From Phialocephala subalpina (taxonomy: Eukaryota; Ascomycota; Leotiomycetes; Helotiales; Mollisiaceae), in contig FJOG01000023.1 in assembly GCA_900073065.1 (NCBI GenBank), positions 376,179 to 440,178 on the forward strand: a DNA stretch of 64,000 nt. Direction: 5' to 3'. This document shows positions 20,936 through 33,553 of the stretch, piece after piece (within the stretch, counting starts at the first letter, position 1; every line of letters begins with the position of its first letter). The translations under genes were made by a program, and so were the position numbers. The notes under the pieces are model-generated. The model searched no databases, was not told where the DNA came from, and saw nothing but the letters and a program-made list of their open reading frames with translations.

Positions 20936-23248
20936 ATTTAGATGCGAGACTTAGGCAGCAGAGAATTAGCATGAATTTGATGGTAATTCAGACGAGATGT
21001 CTTGTGCAAATGGTGTTGACTGAGTAGGAGAGAGTTCGTGCAACTGCCCGCCTTTACTGTAAGTGAAAGGTGAAGGAAAGGTGTCTGCGAGTGTTTGTCC
21101 CTGCAAATTTCCAAAATTGTGCGGGGTTGAGATCGGCAAGTGCAGTCGATCGAAGTTCAACTTCAATTTTGAAGTTGAATTGGCGAAGGGAGCAAAGGAG
21201 CGAGGTCGCACGGGTTTGGATGGTCACTTGATGTTTTGAGAAGGAGAATAGCCGTTAGCGCGAGTATAAGCCCCCTTTAGATTCTCTTCTCTCGCTTCTA
21301 CTCTTTCTCTCTCCTCTTCGCGTCTAACTTCGAAATCACTCACGCCTCGACACACATCGTGCGCACTCAAGCAAAGTCTCGACTTGATCCAATGCTCGCA
21401 TAGATACGTTTTATTCATGCTCTGCCCTTTCTCACATTCGCTCAACTTGATGTAGACTGCTGCCTGGGTTGATATTGGCGCTTGATTTCGTCATGAGGTT
21501 CGCGACGCGTCAACTCGTGCACTTACTTGGAGTCGCACCTTCCCTCTCACTCACGAGGTACCCAAACAGGCGACACACAATTTAGGAAAATCTTCTCGGA
21601 AGTTCAATGAGAAGTTCGTTTTAATAGTAATGGCAAGTGCAACCAACGCCTCGAGACCCAAAACATTGGCAGACATCGAGCAGAGCGATGCGCAACATCG
21701 GTAGGCCAACAATGAGAAATTCGAACTGCAAAAGATTTGGAACAGAAGATTCGACCTCAAAGAAGAGAGTCGTCGGACATCCGATTGTGCAACAAATTTT
21801 GCTTACGATGGAGTCAGCAAGATGCAACAAAAGTCTGGCAGCAATACAGCGTGACTGCATCCAGCAGTCATCGTTCCACGAGAGGCGACATGCACAGCAT
21901 CCTCCTCAGCGCTAGTGAATCCATGGCGGACGAGAGCTGAAACGGCTCCCTCTCATGTTCTCTGAAGCCAAACCCACTGGTCAAGAAATACACCTGCATA
22001 CAGAAGAACTTCGATATGAAGCTCTTTCCGTTTGAAGGTCCAAACTCAATCTTGACGTCGGTTGATAAACGAAATCGAAGTCCGTCATAATATATAGTGA
22101 GCAGAACAGGAGGTCGTTGTTCGGTTTCACAAGTCGGGCCGGTCTCTTATCGGAACCTCAGAGGTCAATCATGGTTCTGCGTGCTACTAGAGTTTGATAT
22201 CAACCCTGGGATGAAACTCAAAATTCAGGGGTGGTTTGGGGATGCGGGGATGATGATCGCAAATTGAGGGGAAATTCAACCCAAATCGCACGATATCACA
22301 GCAAAACAGAAAGAAAAGAAAAATTCATCATCTCGAACAAGATCCCAAGATGACGAAGAGACAATTTGACTAGCGATGGATGATTTGATATTGAGGCTTC
22401 ATCACGTGTTCGGTCTAGCCCCCATATCTGAAAGGGCAATATCTCCGACGTCTCTTTTTCTTTCTTTTTCTCCCTTCATCCACGTCCACAAAATGCGACA
22501 GACGTCGCCATGTTCCACCCCAACTTTCTCCAGCCCAGTAAGACATTGATATCTTCAAACGTTCTGATATCTCTGAGACTTGTGTATCAAACTTTCTTTG
22601 TACCTTCCCTTCTCTTTTCCAATAATGCATCGTTTCTTCTTCACCTCCTTCCACTTCAAGGATAAACTGCGCAGTCATACATCATCTGGACGTTCTTCAG
22701 GGCCCTTCTCGCATGCACGAATCACATCGTCAATCTCGAGCACGTTTTCTTCGATTTTCCCAGCCGAGTGATTTGAGAGGGGACGGGAGATCGTCCCCCT
22801 GTTAACCGTCTCTTTAAGCGAACACATGCACGTGTAGCCAACAAGGAGCGTATGCAGGTCAACCTCTGTCAAAAGGTGAGACGGATCTCTCCAACCAACG
22901 AACAAATACCGAAAGCAGTAGATTCACACGTGCTTTCTATTCGTCCTCATCAGTCCTCACCCTTTATGGGCTGAGGTGACAACATGGGTACCCAGTACCC
23001 AGTTACGAGTCAGAAACGAATAGTGTCCCCCATAGCATCTAGCATCCGGGATCCAGGAACGGGAATAGGCGCAGACAGGTGTAACGGCCAGAAATGGCGG
23101 CGCCGGGCCGTATCTGGTGTCAGAATGGCGAATGTCCTTTATCTTTTCTCCTAGCTTTCTCCGTCTTGGAGAGACAAGACTTCTTATATCTGCAGCCTCA
23201 CTGCTGATCCTCCGCACGGATCTCCTCACGCAGTCTAGTATCGCCAAT
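20936..23248. other. Large intergenic region without a supported gene
   Basis: 2.3 kb. Several frames of 60-90 codons on both strands (for example 22415-22678 minus, low-complexity and rich in Lys/Arg at the end) have no recognisable domain. In-frame codons upstream of the kinase-vWA ATG (23117-23248) read through without stops but lack family similarity that I can see. Confidence 0.45.
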
Positions 23249-26200
23249 ATGTCAACTCAGCATGCAGCCCTACACGAGTTCTTTCGATGGGAGAGTCAGA
23301 ATTGGGTGGAGTGTGTGGCTGACATGACTTCGAACGAGAAGGCCTACTTCATGCCGTTGGAGAATCTGAGGGCATATTTCAAGGCCAACGACAGCAAGAG
23401 GCTCAGCAGGATGTTATGTGAAGTGTTCGGGTCAAACTTCCCACCCATTGACTCAGACTTCATCCTTCGCGATCATACGGCAATCTTCGTCATTCTCCTA
23501 CGGATTGGGCAGGGGAGATTGATTGAGCACTTTGCCCCATATGAAGAGCTGTCAGATAGGCGATTGCCCTTCGACGCAGCCAACCCACCCACAGAGTTCC
23601 TGGAAATCACGGATGATCCAGATATCTTAAAGAGGTTTTGCGAGAAGCAAATTATGTACTGTGTCCCGATTTTTGACGGGCATATGCTACACAAGAAGTT
23701 CGGACGTCGACTACTTCCCATCACATGGAAGGGGCCACAAGTAATCGAGGGATTGGCTGGGAAGTTTGTGATCAAAGTTTATGGCCCTCATAATAAGCTG
23801 GTCCCACTTGGACAAGATGCGGTTGGTCTTCATCCCCACGTGTTCGGTAGACCCACTGATTTCAACAACAGATGAATAATCCCAACATCAACACTTTCGT
23901 CCTGAAAAGGTATGCGACGAAGGAAGGCGAAAGTCACTACACCAAAGAAGTCAACGCATTCCGAAGTGTGAAACATGCGGATAGCGTCATCAAGTTCTAT
24001 GGCAGCTTCACTCATGGCAATGACCGCAATGTTCTTCTCGAGTACGCGGACAAGGGGTCCTTGGAGCAATTTTTCCAAAGCGAGACTCCACCTAGTCATG
24101 GAGGAGAAATCATCAAATTGTGGGAGGGTCTTTTCTCATTGATCAAGGGCTTGAAGGCCATCCACTCGGTTCAAGAGTGAGTCAACAGTCACGATGGGAG
24201 TCATGCATACTAATTGAGGAAGGGGCCATCTTGATGTGAAGCCCGAGACGATCTTCGTTCTGAGCAATGGGGCAGAGTCGACAGCGGACTATCAGTTCAA
24301 GTTTGCGGACATTGGAGTAGGCTCTCACGGGGTACGGGATTCCGGGTCAACTTCGAATGAAATGCAAGCTGCTCCGACTTATGGTATGTGAGCTCTGACA
24401 AAGTGAGTATCCGACTAACACTTACCAGGCGCTCCTGAATGCTATATGCCCTATAACTCTGATAATCAAGGCCATAAAAGCTCTGCCAAAGTCACATGGG
24501 CAGCTGACATTTGGTCTCTGGGATGCATATATAGCGAGGCAGCAATCTGGCTCGCCGATGGCTACAAAGGCCTCTTGGACTATCGAAGGCAAAGGAAAGC
24601 AGAAACAGACAGGATCTTGTTCAAGGGTGGAGATTGCTTCCATGACGGCGAACGAACGCTACAATCGGTTCTCGATGCTCATGCCGATCTTGAGGATCGA
24701 CTGAGAAGATCAGACTACATCACGAAAGATGTCCTCGACACGATGGTAGACGAGATGCTGTGGGAGGAAGACAGACCCAATGCAAAAGCTCTGTCACGCA
24801 AAGCGGAAGTGGTTTCGTCAAGAGCACGTCAAAAACTCAGCGCAAACACTGCTGGCTCTTCAGACGGTTTTTCCAGACCAGGAAGTAGCCAAAGTCGGAC
24901 GTTACCACTTCCACGCCTCCAGCCTCCTACCGGACCTCTACCGCCCATCCCACAACCACCTCCTCGCCTGTCCTCGATAGCCGAAAGACAGCCTCCAAAT
25001 GTTGAGACTTGGAGATCACAGGTCACACCATATTCAAGACCTGTCATCAATGGACCACCAAGCGTAATCACGAGTCCCACCTTGTCTAACAAGCAAATGA
25101 GTACTACAGAGAGTATGTCTGACCTTGACACTGAAATCGCTGGGTCTATCGCAAGTTGGCAAATGACCGACAACAATTCTGTAACATCACCAAACACACC
25201 CTTCACTTCACCACATGTAAGTGTGAATTACGACTTCCACAAACATATTCCCAATGAAGGACGACCAAGAATCCTACAACGTCACCAATCAGCGAACGAA
25301 TACCGCGGACCTCCAAGAGCCATCTCTCATGGTCTCTCCCAGATGAACACCACCGACTGGGACAATGCCTCAACCGTAGCCCCAGCCAGTGACACTGCAA
25401 GCATGTTCATACAAGACGCTATCAATATGCCTCTTCCCACTGCAAGTGAACGATACGCCATGCGAAGCGATTCTCGATTTGACGATGTCAAGACCCTCCG
25501 ACGAGCTACTAGCCAAGCCAGCAGTCAACAATCAAGTGCCCACTCTGCCAACTCTCGTCACAGCGTTCAGACCGACACAAGATCCATCCACAGTGCTCGT
25601 TCTCAAGAAGAGCATGCACCCATCCCACCAAAATCCGCGAAGCGGGGGCTTGGATTTTCGCTTTTCCCTACGAAATCTAGAACCGCTTCCTCTCCACTGA
25701 GCCCAAGTCCATTGAGCCTAGATAGTCCTCGTCCTGGAATTTCAAGAGTATCTACAGATGAGTCAATGCCACGAACCTTACCGCCACTCAACGCAAGTCT
25801 AGTCCCCGAACTCCCAGATCGAGGTTCAGCACCAGAATATCTATCTCTAAACACTGCTCTCGAATGGAGAAAAGCCCACAAGAAAGTCAAGAAAGCCTCT
25901 AAACTACCTCCTTTGCCCGGTGCAAGCGCACTCGAAAATCTCAATGATCGCGATCACGTACGTCCCCACTCCCTCCAGACTCTTCACCCCTCACTCAAAA
26001 CCTAACAACAAAACAGGTATTCGTAATCGACGACTCAGCTTCCATGACTCCCGTCTGGCCCGACCTAAAACGCCTCTTCGAAGCCCTCTCCTACATCGTA
26101 AAACCCATGTCCCCAAAAGGCACCGAACTAATGTTCACCGTCGCCTACGACGCCTGGCAACGCCGCGACACCTCCGAACTCTGCGGCTTCCTCGAGAAGA

Positions 26201-26849
26201 AGACCTGCGCTGGAGAAACCGACATCTCCTGGCGTCTCGGCGTCCAATTCTCCTTGTTCAAGAATAAATATTATAACGAGTTGAAGAAAGAGAGGGAAGG
26301 GAAGAAGTTTGAGAAGGTGAGGCCGGCGAGTTTTTATGTTTTGACTAATGGGGAGTGGGGAAAAGGTGGAGGGGTGGAGGTGCGGGATGAGAAGAAAGGG
26401 AGTTTGAAGAAGGTGCTCACGGAGATGGTGGAGTGGATGAAAGCTATTTCTAGACCGGGGTGGGTTAGTGTTGAGTTTGTGAGTTTTGCGCAAAGTGCGA
26501 AGGCGATGGGGCATTTTGGGGAGTTGGCGGCGTTGGAGTTTGAGATGTAAGTCTTCCCTCTTCTGTATTTCCTTTCACTGTCTTTTGAGGTATGTAACCG
26601 AGAGGGAAATGAAAGCTGATTTGAAATAGGGATGTTCATGATTGTACGAGATGGACAGGCAATGTATTGAAGATGCTGAGAGGGCCACTTGACAAAGCGC
26701 TCTATACGGACGATAGCAATTCCGGTAACGGTGGAGCAGCTTCTCTTGCTCCCGCTGTCAACGGTGGCGGCAGTCAAGTGTCTTCGGGTCCCTCGAGTGT
26801 GGCGAGTACGATGATGTTCACGCCGAACTCTTTTTCCGAGCTGGCTTGA
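23249..26849 (+). CDS. Protein kinase-like domain fused to a C-terminal von Willebrand factor A domain
   Basis: Six exons (23249-23821, 23872-24176, 24223-24383, 24429-25957, 26017-26546, 26630-26849) close in frame to give 1105 residues. Residues 1-165 are a helical N-terminal region. The kinase part (about 165-425) keeps a VLKRY lysine near 201, the loop HLDVKPET (about 295) with the catalytic Asp but Thr where Asn is usual, ADIG in place of DFG, and APECYMPY plus WAADIWSLGCIYSEAAIW. A long Ser/Pro/Gln-rich linker (about 430-850) follows. Then VFVIDDSASM (857-866), a MIDAS DxSxS motif, begins a vWA domain reaching about 1050. The architecture suggests Ser/Thr signalling with metal-dependent protein binding, in the cytosol. 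Activity is uncertain because of the Asn-to-Thr change. Confidence 0.85.
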
Positions 26850-27192
26850 AGACCTCCGAGTTGGCGTATTAGATTTTTTGTGTATACCCTGTTGTTAGCG
26901 CTTGTACAGTATCAAGGCATTTAAGACTTTCGATAAATTGTAAGATTACAGACCGATCATCATCTGGAAGACCACACAATGTCCCACAAGCTCTGGGGCG
27001 TTGAAAACAGAGACTCTGGTTGAATGTCATTCATCGCATTCATGTCATCGCAGTTCTAACGCCTGCGGTATCCTAGTATTTACTGTACATGGGTATCATC
27101 AACTCATCTCATCTTCTCATCTATTGCCCGCCCGTCTATGCAAATGTTATGCACATTCAAAAACTCCCCAAAATATCCCCAAATCTCAAATC
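26850..27192. other. Convergent intergenic region (3' ends of kinase-vWA and histidine kinase genes)
   Basis: 343 bp between two stop codons on opposite strands. It presumably holds both 3' untranslated regions; a tgtatacc/aaattgtaagatt stretch near 26880-26950 could serve polyadenylation. No gene seen. Confidence 0.4.
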
Positions 27193-30100
27193 TCAAGGTG
27201 TTGTAACTGCTCTTTCGACCGTCATTCGAGGCGGCATACTCAAGCGTTCCCTAATCCTAACTAGTAAATCAGCAACCATGAAAGGCTTACTAACAACTTC
27301 ATCAACTCCACTATCCAAGGCAACCGCAATCTGCTCATCCCGTGCATTCGCAGTCGTAGCAATGATGTCCACGTGTCGAGTGACCTTCTTCTGAGCTTGG
27401 AACTTTCGAATCTCCCGAGTCGCAGTCAATCCATCCATGACAGGCATTTCCCAATCCATCAGAATGATGTCAAGATGTTTAGGCGTAAACGTCGTTGAGG
27501 CAGCAGAGGAAGATATAGGCTCAAACCAGACATCGGTTTCTCGGAGGACGGACAGCGCTTCTAAGCCGTGACTGGCGACGTAGACGACGCAGCCTGACTT
27601 TTGTAATTGCCTCGAGACGATCTTCTGATTTACCTCGTTATCTTCAACAAGCAACACGTGAATCTTGTCTAATTCAACCTTAGGGTGTTCAAAGCTGCCA
27701 TCAAGGGTAGATTTGGTGGCGGAGGCGGATAACGCTCGGGAGGTAAGGGCAATGCGCTGGCTTGTGTCTGGCGGACCATGTTCCTCCGTTCGTCGTGATT
27801 TGACATAGAATACGAAGGTGCTCCCCTTTCCAGGTTCAGAAGCTACGCCAATCTCTCCAGACTGCTTCTCCGTGAGTCTCTGAGACAAGAACAGACCCAG
27901 GCCCTGTGAAACACTTGTTAGAATGTTGGTACGAAGATAGCAAAATCAGTCGAAAGGAGCAATCTGAATTATCCCCAGAATCCATAAACGCTTCAACAAC
28001 GTCCATGAAATACTGTGCTGGCGACTAAAGAGAAAGTAACTTACTGATCCGCCATACTTAATAGTAGTTCTGGCGTTAGCTTGTTCGAATCTACCGAAAA
28101 GCCTCTCGATCTCTTCATGGGACATACCAATGCCAGTGTCTTTTACTGACAAGGTAAAGTATAGTGGCTGACCAAGACCCCACTCCACACTTCTTGTCAA
28201 ATCCTCCATCTCTCGATGAGTTGGTGCCCAACATATGCTCTTCGAGAATGCGTCCCTAGGCCGCGATGGAACTGCACCAAACTCAATACTGATTTCTCTC
28301 CGAGACTCGGATTTCGTGAACTTGATAGCGTTGGTCATTAGATTGATGAATATCTGCTGGACTCGTGACTCGTCGCAGAGAACCCAATCAACTTTGTGCT
28401 CAAGTAGGGACGACTGAGGCGTAACGTGGGCCTTGATGTCATGAGAAAGCAACTGAGCTTCGAACATCTTCATCCATTTGCCAACGAGGTTTGGAAGCTG
28501 AACTGGGCGAGGAGATACCGAAAGCATCGTGTATTCCAGCTTTGACAGTGTTAAGACATCATCAACGATCCGCTTTTGATGCTTGGCACACATTAAGATC
28601 GTGTTGGCGTTGTCGACATTATTCTTGAGTGTTGCAGCCAGATCCTCCTTCGAGATTGGGGCTTCTCCTGCTGTTGGATACGAGGTGATAATAGTCTCCG
28701 CCAACTGGAAAATAGCAGAAAGTGGATTGCGCAATTCGTGAGATACGAAGTCGATAAACTCCTCTTGCTGTCGCTTTGCTTCCTCAGCTTGTGCTGCCTT
28801 CCGCGCTTCAGAAGCTTGCGCCCATTTGAAAGCACTAATATCGGTCGTGAAAGCCATGATAGACTTGAGTTCACCGTTCTCTTCGACTCGAAATGAATGT
28901 GCCAGTAAAGTGACAGGTTCGGGGTCGCCAGAAGGTGGTGTGAAGATCTTCTTAGCGCGCAATTCAGCCAACACCTTTTGTTCACCGTTGTGCAGACGGT
29001 GCCAGATATCGAGGGCCTTGGGTTTGTCGTCTTCGATGAAAACATCAATGAAGGACAATTTGTATTGCAGCTCCTGGTCGCGCGGATGGTCGGTCAATCG
29101 ATAGTACTCTTCATTCGCCCAGATTGTTCGTCCGTCAGTCGCCACATATTGCATCTAGACCTCTAAGTTAGCTGATGTTTTTCATATCATCCACACATAG
29201 ATTTTGACGAGAAAAGTGAAGGGAATACGCGGAATTGACATCAACATACCCCGACAGAAGCGTTCTCGGCCATATATCGACGCAATCTGGTGCTCTCCTC
29301 AAGCTGTTTTTGAAGTCGCGTTTCCCTTGCCAGTGTATCCTCAGCGCTGAGAATCGCGCCAGCAATCTGGTATACGATAGATGCTATATCTCGCATAAAT
29401 TGCCGGTGGTCATCGTCCAGAGGCCTCCGCGGGTTCGCACCTAGCACAAGAAATCCAAACAATTTTTTCGTATCTGAAATCGGCAGAATGCTGACATCTT
29501 TAGGTTTCTCTCCAAACCCTTGCCATTCAACGCCGTCAAATCTCTCATCAACTGGCACAGTGGCCATTCGCCATCTGGCCTTTCGTAACAAGGGTATGAC
29601 TCCTTCGTCACTATCAAGAGTTGTTGTTTCGGCTGAAAGCGGGTGGCCTGCTGGGATGCCGATGCTTCCTCGTAGCCGCAGCAGAATTGAGCCAGGCACC
29701 GTATCCTCATCAGCCTTGTACAGTAAAGCCATGCTGATGTCGGTTGGGTTCGATTCGAGTGCTGGCATTATGAAGCTTGCCAAACGCCGGCGAGCACTTC
29801 GACCGTCTGGTACTTGCAGAGAGTTCAGCATCGTTCTTCTACGCTGGTCGATCTTGGTTTTCGTAACCTCGAAGACTGAGTTCCAGAATCCTGATCCACA
29901 AGGTCAGTATCTTACATTCCGATAGTAAAGCTGGATGTCCCAAGAGCAAAAAGGCCAGTAGCCTGGATCTCAAGAATCTAGAGCTAGTGACTGAGAGAGA
30001 AGGATACTCACCCTCTATTTTACCATCTCCGTAGATCGGCACAAAGTTTCCGGAGAAATATGCCTCCTCTGTGAAACCATTCCGTTCGACGAACATCAGC

Positions 30101-30608
30101 ATTTCTACCACATCTACTGCCTTTCGTGTTTGTTCTGCTGCTTCGAATACTGGCCCAATTGCAGACCATAGCTCTGGGAATCCATCTTTAAAAGTACTAC
30201 CCATTAACGTTGGATGAGTCTTTCCAGCGAGCGGTACGAACGCCTCGTTGTAGATCGGAACTCTGTCAGGACCCCTTTGCAGTTCGTTAGTTGATAAACA
30301 GATTCGACGGGATCAGTGACTTGCCAGTATATGCACTTTGCCATAGAGTCTGCCATAACGGTCAGGGTGTGAAGTCTCAATGCAAACCCCCATGTTGATA
30401 GAGCCCCTAATGGGGTCGCGGTCCAATTGGTCTGCCTGAAGAAGCGCACATGCTCGGAGTCAGGGAGGCCGCCATGCCATTCATCAGAAAGTATGGTAGA
30501 TATACTCGAGGTCGTGACCGAGGTCGGAGGAGGTAGAATAGGTGCTGGAGGTTGATCGCTGTCGTCGTTGTTGCTTAGTCGATCCGGAGCAGGTGTGCCC
30601 ATGTCCAT
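27193..30608 (-). CDS. Hybrid sensor histidine kinase (PAS-like/GAF/PAS-HisKA-HATPase-receiver)
   Basis: Five exons: 30608-30325, 30274-30012, 29890-29250, 29154-28045, 27903-27193, giving 1002 residues. Residues about 50-185 hold an N-terminal sensory segment with GPDRVPIYNEAFVP and MFVERNGFTEEAYFSGNF; about 190-390 resembles GAF; about 397-510 is PAS-like. The H-box FVSHELRNPLS has the phospho-acceptor His at about 535. The HATPase region has LMTNAIKFTKSE (N box), VKDTGIGM and GGSGLGLFLS. The C-terminal receiver has LLVEDNEVNQK, with the phospho-acceptor Asp at about 916 in LMDWEMPVMDG. The protein autophosphorylates on His, passes phosphate to its receiver and on to an HPt protein upstream of SSK1/SKN7-type regulators. 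No membrane segment is visible, so it is a soluble sensor. Intron 1 is a GC-AG intron. Confidence 0.93.
30275..30324 (-). other. GC-AG intron in the histidine kinase gene
   Basis: The exon ends TACTG and the intron begins GCAAGT, ending AAAG. Only this pairing joins CIYW to GPDRVPIYNEAF in frame. The nearby GT (GTCACT) would shift the frame into a stop. Confidence 0.8.
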
Positions 30609-33553
30609 GATGACGTCGGCGACAGACGCCTCGTTACCGAAGCATGTGCGTGAAATTCCTGACCTGCGAGTGGTCAAAGTTTCAGACTTTGCGCCACCAA
30701 AGTATGCTGCTGCTCAAAGAGGAAAGAGGATTAAGCAGAGAGCCCTTGCGAGTGTGAAACGAATCTGGAGGTTTAGTTCAGTGCAGGCTAGCTGCTTAAA
30801 CAGGAATTTCGTCACTGCAGGAGGCGTTCTAAATTAAGGTTTAGCGGCTCTAGCGGCATTTTCAGGGTTCCACCAGCCTGGGAAGTCGCGACTGGCTAAG
30901 GCAGGACTTGACGAAAGGATGAGCCGCAAGGTAACAAACAATTCTACCACAAAATATATTAAAAAAGAGCCAAAGCAGATCCCAGGTTATGAGAGGTGTT
31001 TGATATTCAGAGCTTGTTGGAAGAGACTGATCTAATATAGCAATACGTAACACAAGCAGAACTCGAGAAACAATGAGCCGGCATACAACAAATAATGCTT
31101 CCACAGCACTTATTGAAAACAGGCTGAAGCAAAATACATGATAATAAAGGTGTGCATTATCAACTCCCAAACCCTTCAGCATGTAGAAAGAAATTAACTC
31201 AATATAGAAATAGGCAGCACAAGAGAAGAACAACCTCAAGTTACACGAGAATCAACTCAGGCAGCTTCTGCTTCCAAATCCTCTTTTCTGTCTGCCAAAG
31301 CCTAGAAGTCAAGATTCCGCTACATCATATATACCAGGCACATATACCAAGTTTCAGGAGACAATGAACGGATATGAGAAGGCAGAGCTATAGCAACAGC
31401 TGGGACAACACTTGCACGCTGGAGAAATGATAAAGAGGGCAAACATCACCGCAATGGCTAGCAGAACGCCTCTGCGATGCCTTGAAGATTGAAGGAACAG
31501 CAAAGAAAGTATACAATGGCCAACAATCACAACAATAAGTACCACGAAGTCCTGCATTACAGAGGGACGCACATATCAACTCTCATGAGGAACATCAAGC
31601 GCAACTACTACGAACTTCCGAGCCAGTGTTTCGACGCCGAAGAGCAGTCCAAACATGCAAGTCGGCTATGCAGAGTCAACAACAATGCGAGTCCGGACCA
31701 CATGCCGAAAATGCTTGATATTCTCTAGCCAACAGCTTGCAGAATTGGAGGGAAGCCAAATATCAACAGATCGACACACCGAATATCTTGGAGCTACACA
31801 GTCTGAAGGCGAGAAAGGGTGTTGCTTCAGCAGAGCTCAATGCTAGGGTGTATGCACGGCATTTATTTCTTGTACCATTGTTGTACCATCACGTTTGAAA
31901 CATTGGCAGCTTGCAGCACAAGGCTATGCAACCATCAACCTGCATCAATGCAGCAACACACCAACGGATCACTCCGATCACACAAGCAATCAAACAACAA
32001 TTCGAAAGGGCATCAAAGAGCAGCAACTCTATTACACTATTGCAATGTAATCTTACGACTGGGACATACAAGAGGTGGCTCAAGACAGATCTTTCAACCC
32101 CTACCCACCAGCCGAAACAGTTTAACGAGTTTCCCTGGTAGCTTAAAGCGTATGAAACTGCAGGAAACATCTCATTATCTCAGCTTTGGGCAGGCACAGC
32201 ATACAGCCTGCATACACAGACACCCAGCTCTCGAGAGCTTGCTGACGGTAGCAGGCACCGCCGTTTGATCCCACAAAAGCCAGACGGCATAGCCAAGCCA
32301 AGCCGCAAAGGTCAAGCAAAACAAAAGATGATCAGACTTTTCCCGAGCGCTGGCTCAAGATGTCATAGGAAACCAATGTAACCTGTGAATGCCGGAACAC
32401 GCATTTTTCAGGGTCCGCAGACGAACACCAGCGAGCATTGTATAGGCAAGCATGGTTTATGCGAGCATGGTATACTGCGCAGCAAAGGTATGCAGCTTCA
32501 AAGGCTCAACACCACGTTTGAAGGAAAGACACTTTGAAAACCTCTTCCAGATAGACTACCCGCTGACGCCCAGACGCAAATCGCAATTGTTAGAAGCAAT
32601 TGGAAGATTCCGCGGATGGTGCGTGACTAAAGGCTTCACGCAACATGTCCAATGGCGCGTCGCGTTGATTTGGATGTGTTGTTTAGACTAATTGTCCTAA
32701 AGATGGTCTGATCAGCATGCGACGTCAACGGGGCTTCCTATCTTTGCGTCGTCGCAAAACAATCACGAGCTGATCGTGTCTGTCTCCAACCAGCAATAGG
32801 CTCATCCTCGCGCATGTGTAGAACGTACTGTTGACGCACGAGTTGCTGCAAGACTCTTGAGGCATGCGAAAGGGGCGCAAGAGACGAGTGCATGTGAAAG
32901 TGTGAAGCGAGCATTGGCGAGTCTGAAAAGGAGCGACCAAATCTTGTTGGGGTCTTGTCGGAAGACTAGGAATACTTCCTGTCAAGGTGAGAGCGTCCTG
33001 ATAGTTAGTATCGTCCCAGAAAGGCGAGAGCAACCTGCATTCTTTAACTTTGTTCGTCCCAATATAGCAAGAGCAACCTGACGACTAGTGTCGGTTACAA
33101 GTTTTTAAGGCAGGAGCAACCAGGACCTGTTACAGCGGGAGCATGGAAAACCTCTTTCTGTCCCATTGAGGCGGGCGCACTCAACTGGCGGTGCACTTGA
33201 CCTCCAATTGGAGCGAGCGTAATCCGCAGCAAGTTTCCTTTGTCCTCTGGGTATCCAATGATGGTGAGAGTAGTTCACCGGGTATGTCAGAATTCGCGAA
33301 ACATTGACCTATACGATCGAGATTCTTTGGCGGCTATAATGCAATCCAGTGGGTTGCCAGCTCGACTTGCTTAGGTTCACTGGCGCGCACTTCAGCCGGG
33401 AGTTCAAGTATCAATGGCCTTCATTCTACTGGACCTTGAGGTTGTTGAGTTTGTTGTCTTTCATGATTTTTCAATTTCAATTCATTACAATTAGGCTTTC
33501 AAGCTCCTGTTCTTCTGATAAAACCAGATCCTTCACCTCGCACAGCAGCTAGC
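30609..33553. other. Gene-poor 2.9-kb region
   Basis: No supported coding sequence. The stretch 30860-32300 is rich in A and C with many short interrupted frames and no transposon protein remnants that I can recognise. 32980-33150 holds a degenerate array of about 40-bp units (see the repeat entry). Part of it must be the histidine-kinase promoter (30609 onward) and the P450 terminator side (about 33450-33553). Confidence 0.5.
32985..33150. repeat. Degenerate tandem array, about 40-bp units
   Basis: Unit starts gagagcgtcctg (about 32989), gagagcaacctg (about 33026), agagcaacctg (about 33070), ggagcaacc (about 33113) and gggagcatgg (about 33137), separated by about 37, 44, 43 and 24 bp. Between them gtccca followed by an a/g-rich word recurs (33014, 33057 and again 33160). 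Confidence 0.5.

Noticed and set aside
22415..22678. Minus-strand frame rich in Lys/Arg
   Set aside because: Low complexity from a CT-rich strand; no homology seen.
30860..32300. Transposon relic
   Set aside because: No transposase, reverse transcriptase or terminal repeats could be read in any frame.
32985..33150. CRISPR-like array
   Set aside because: Eukaryotic context, degenerate units with unequal spacing, no identical repeats.
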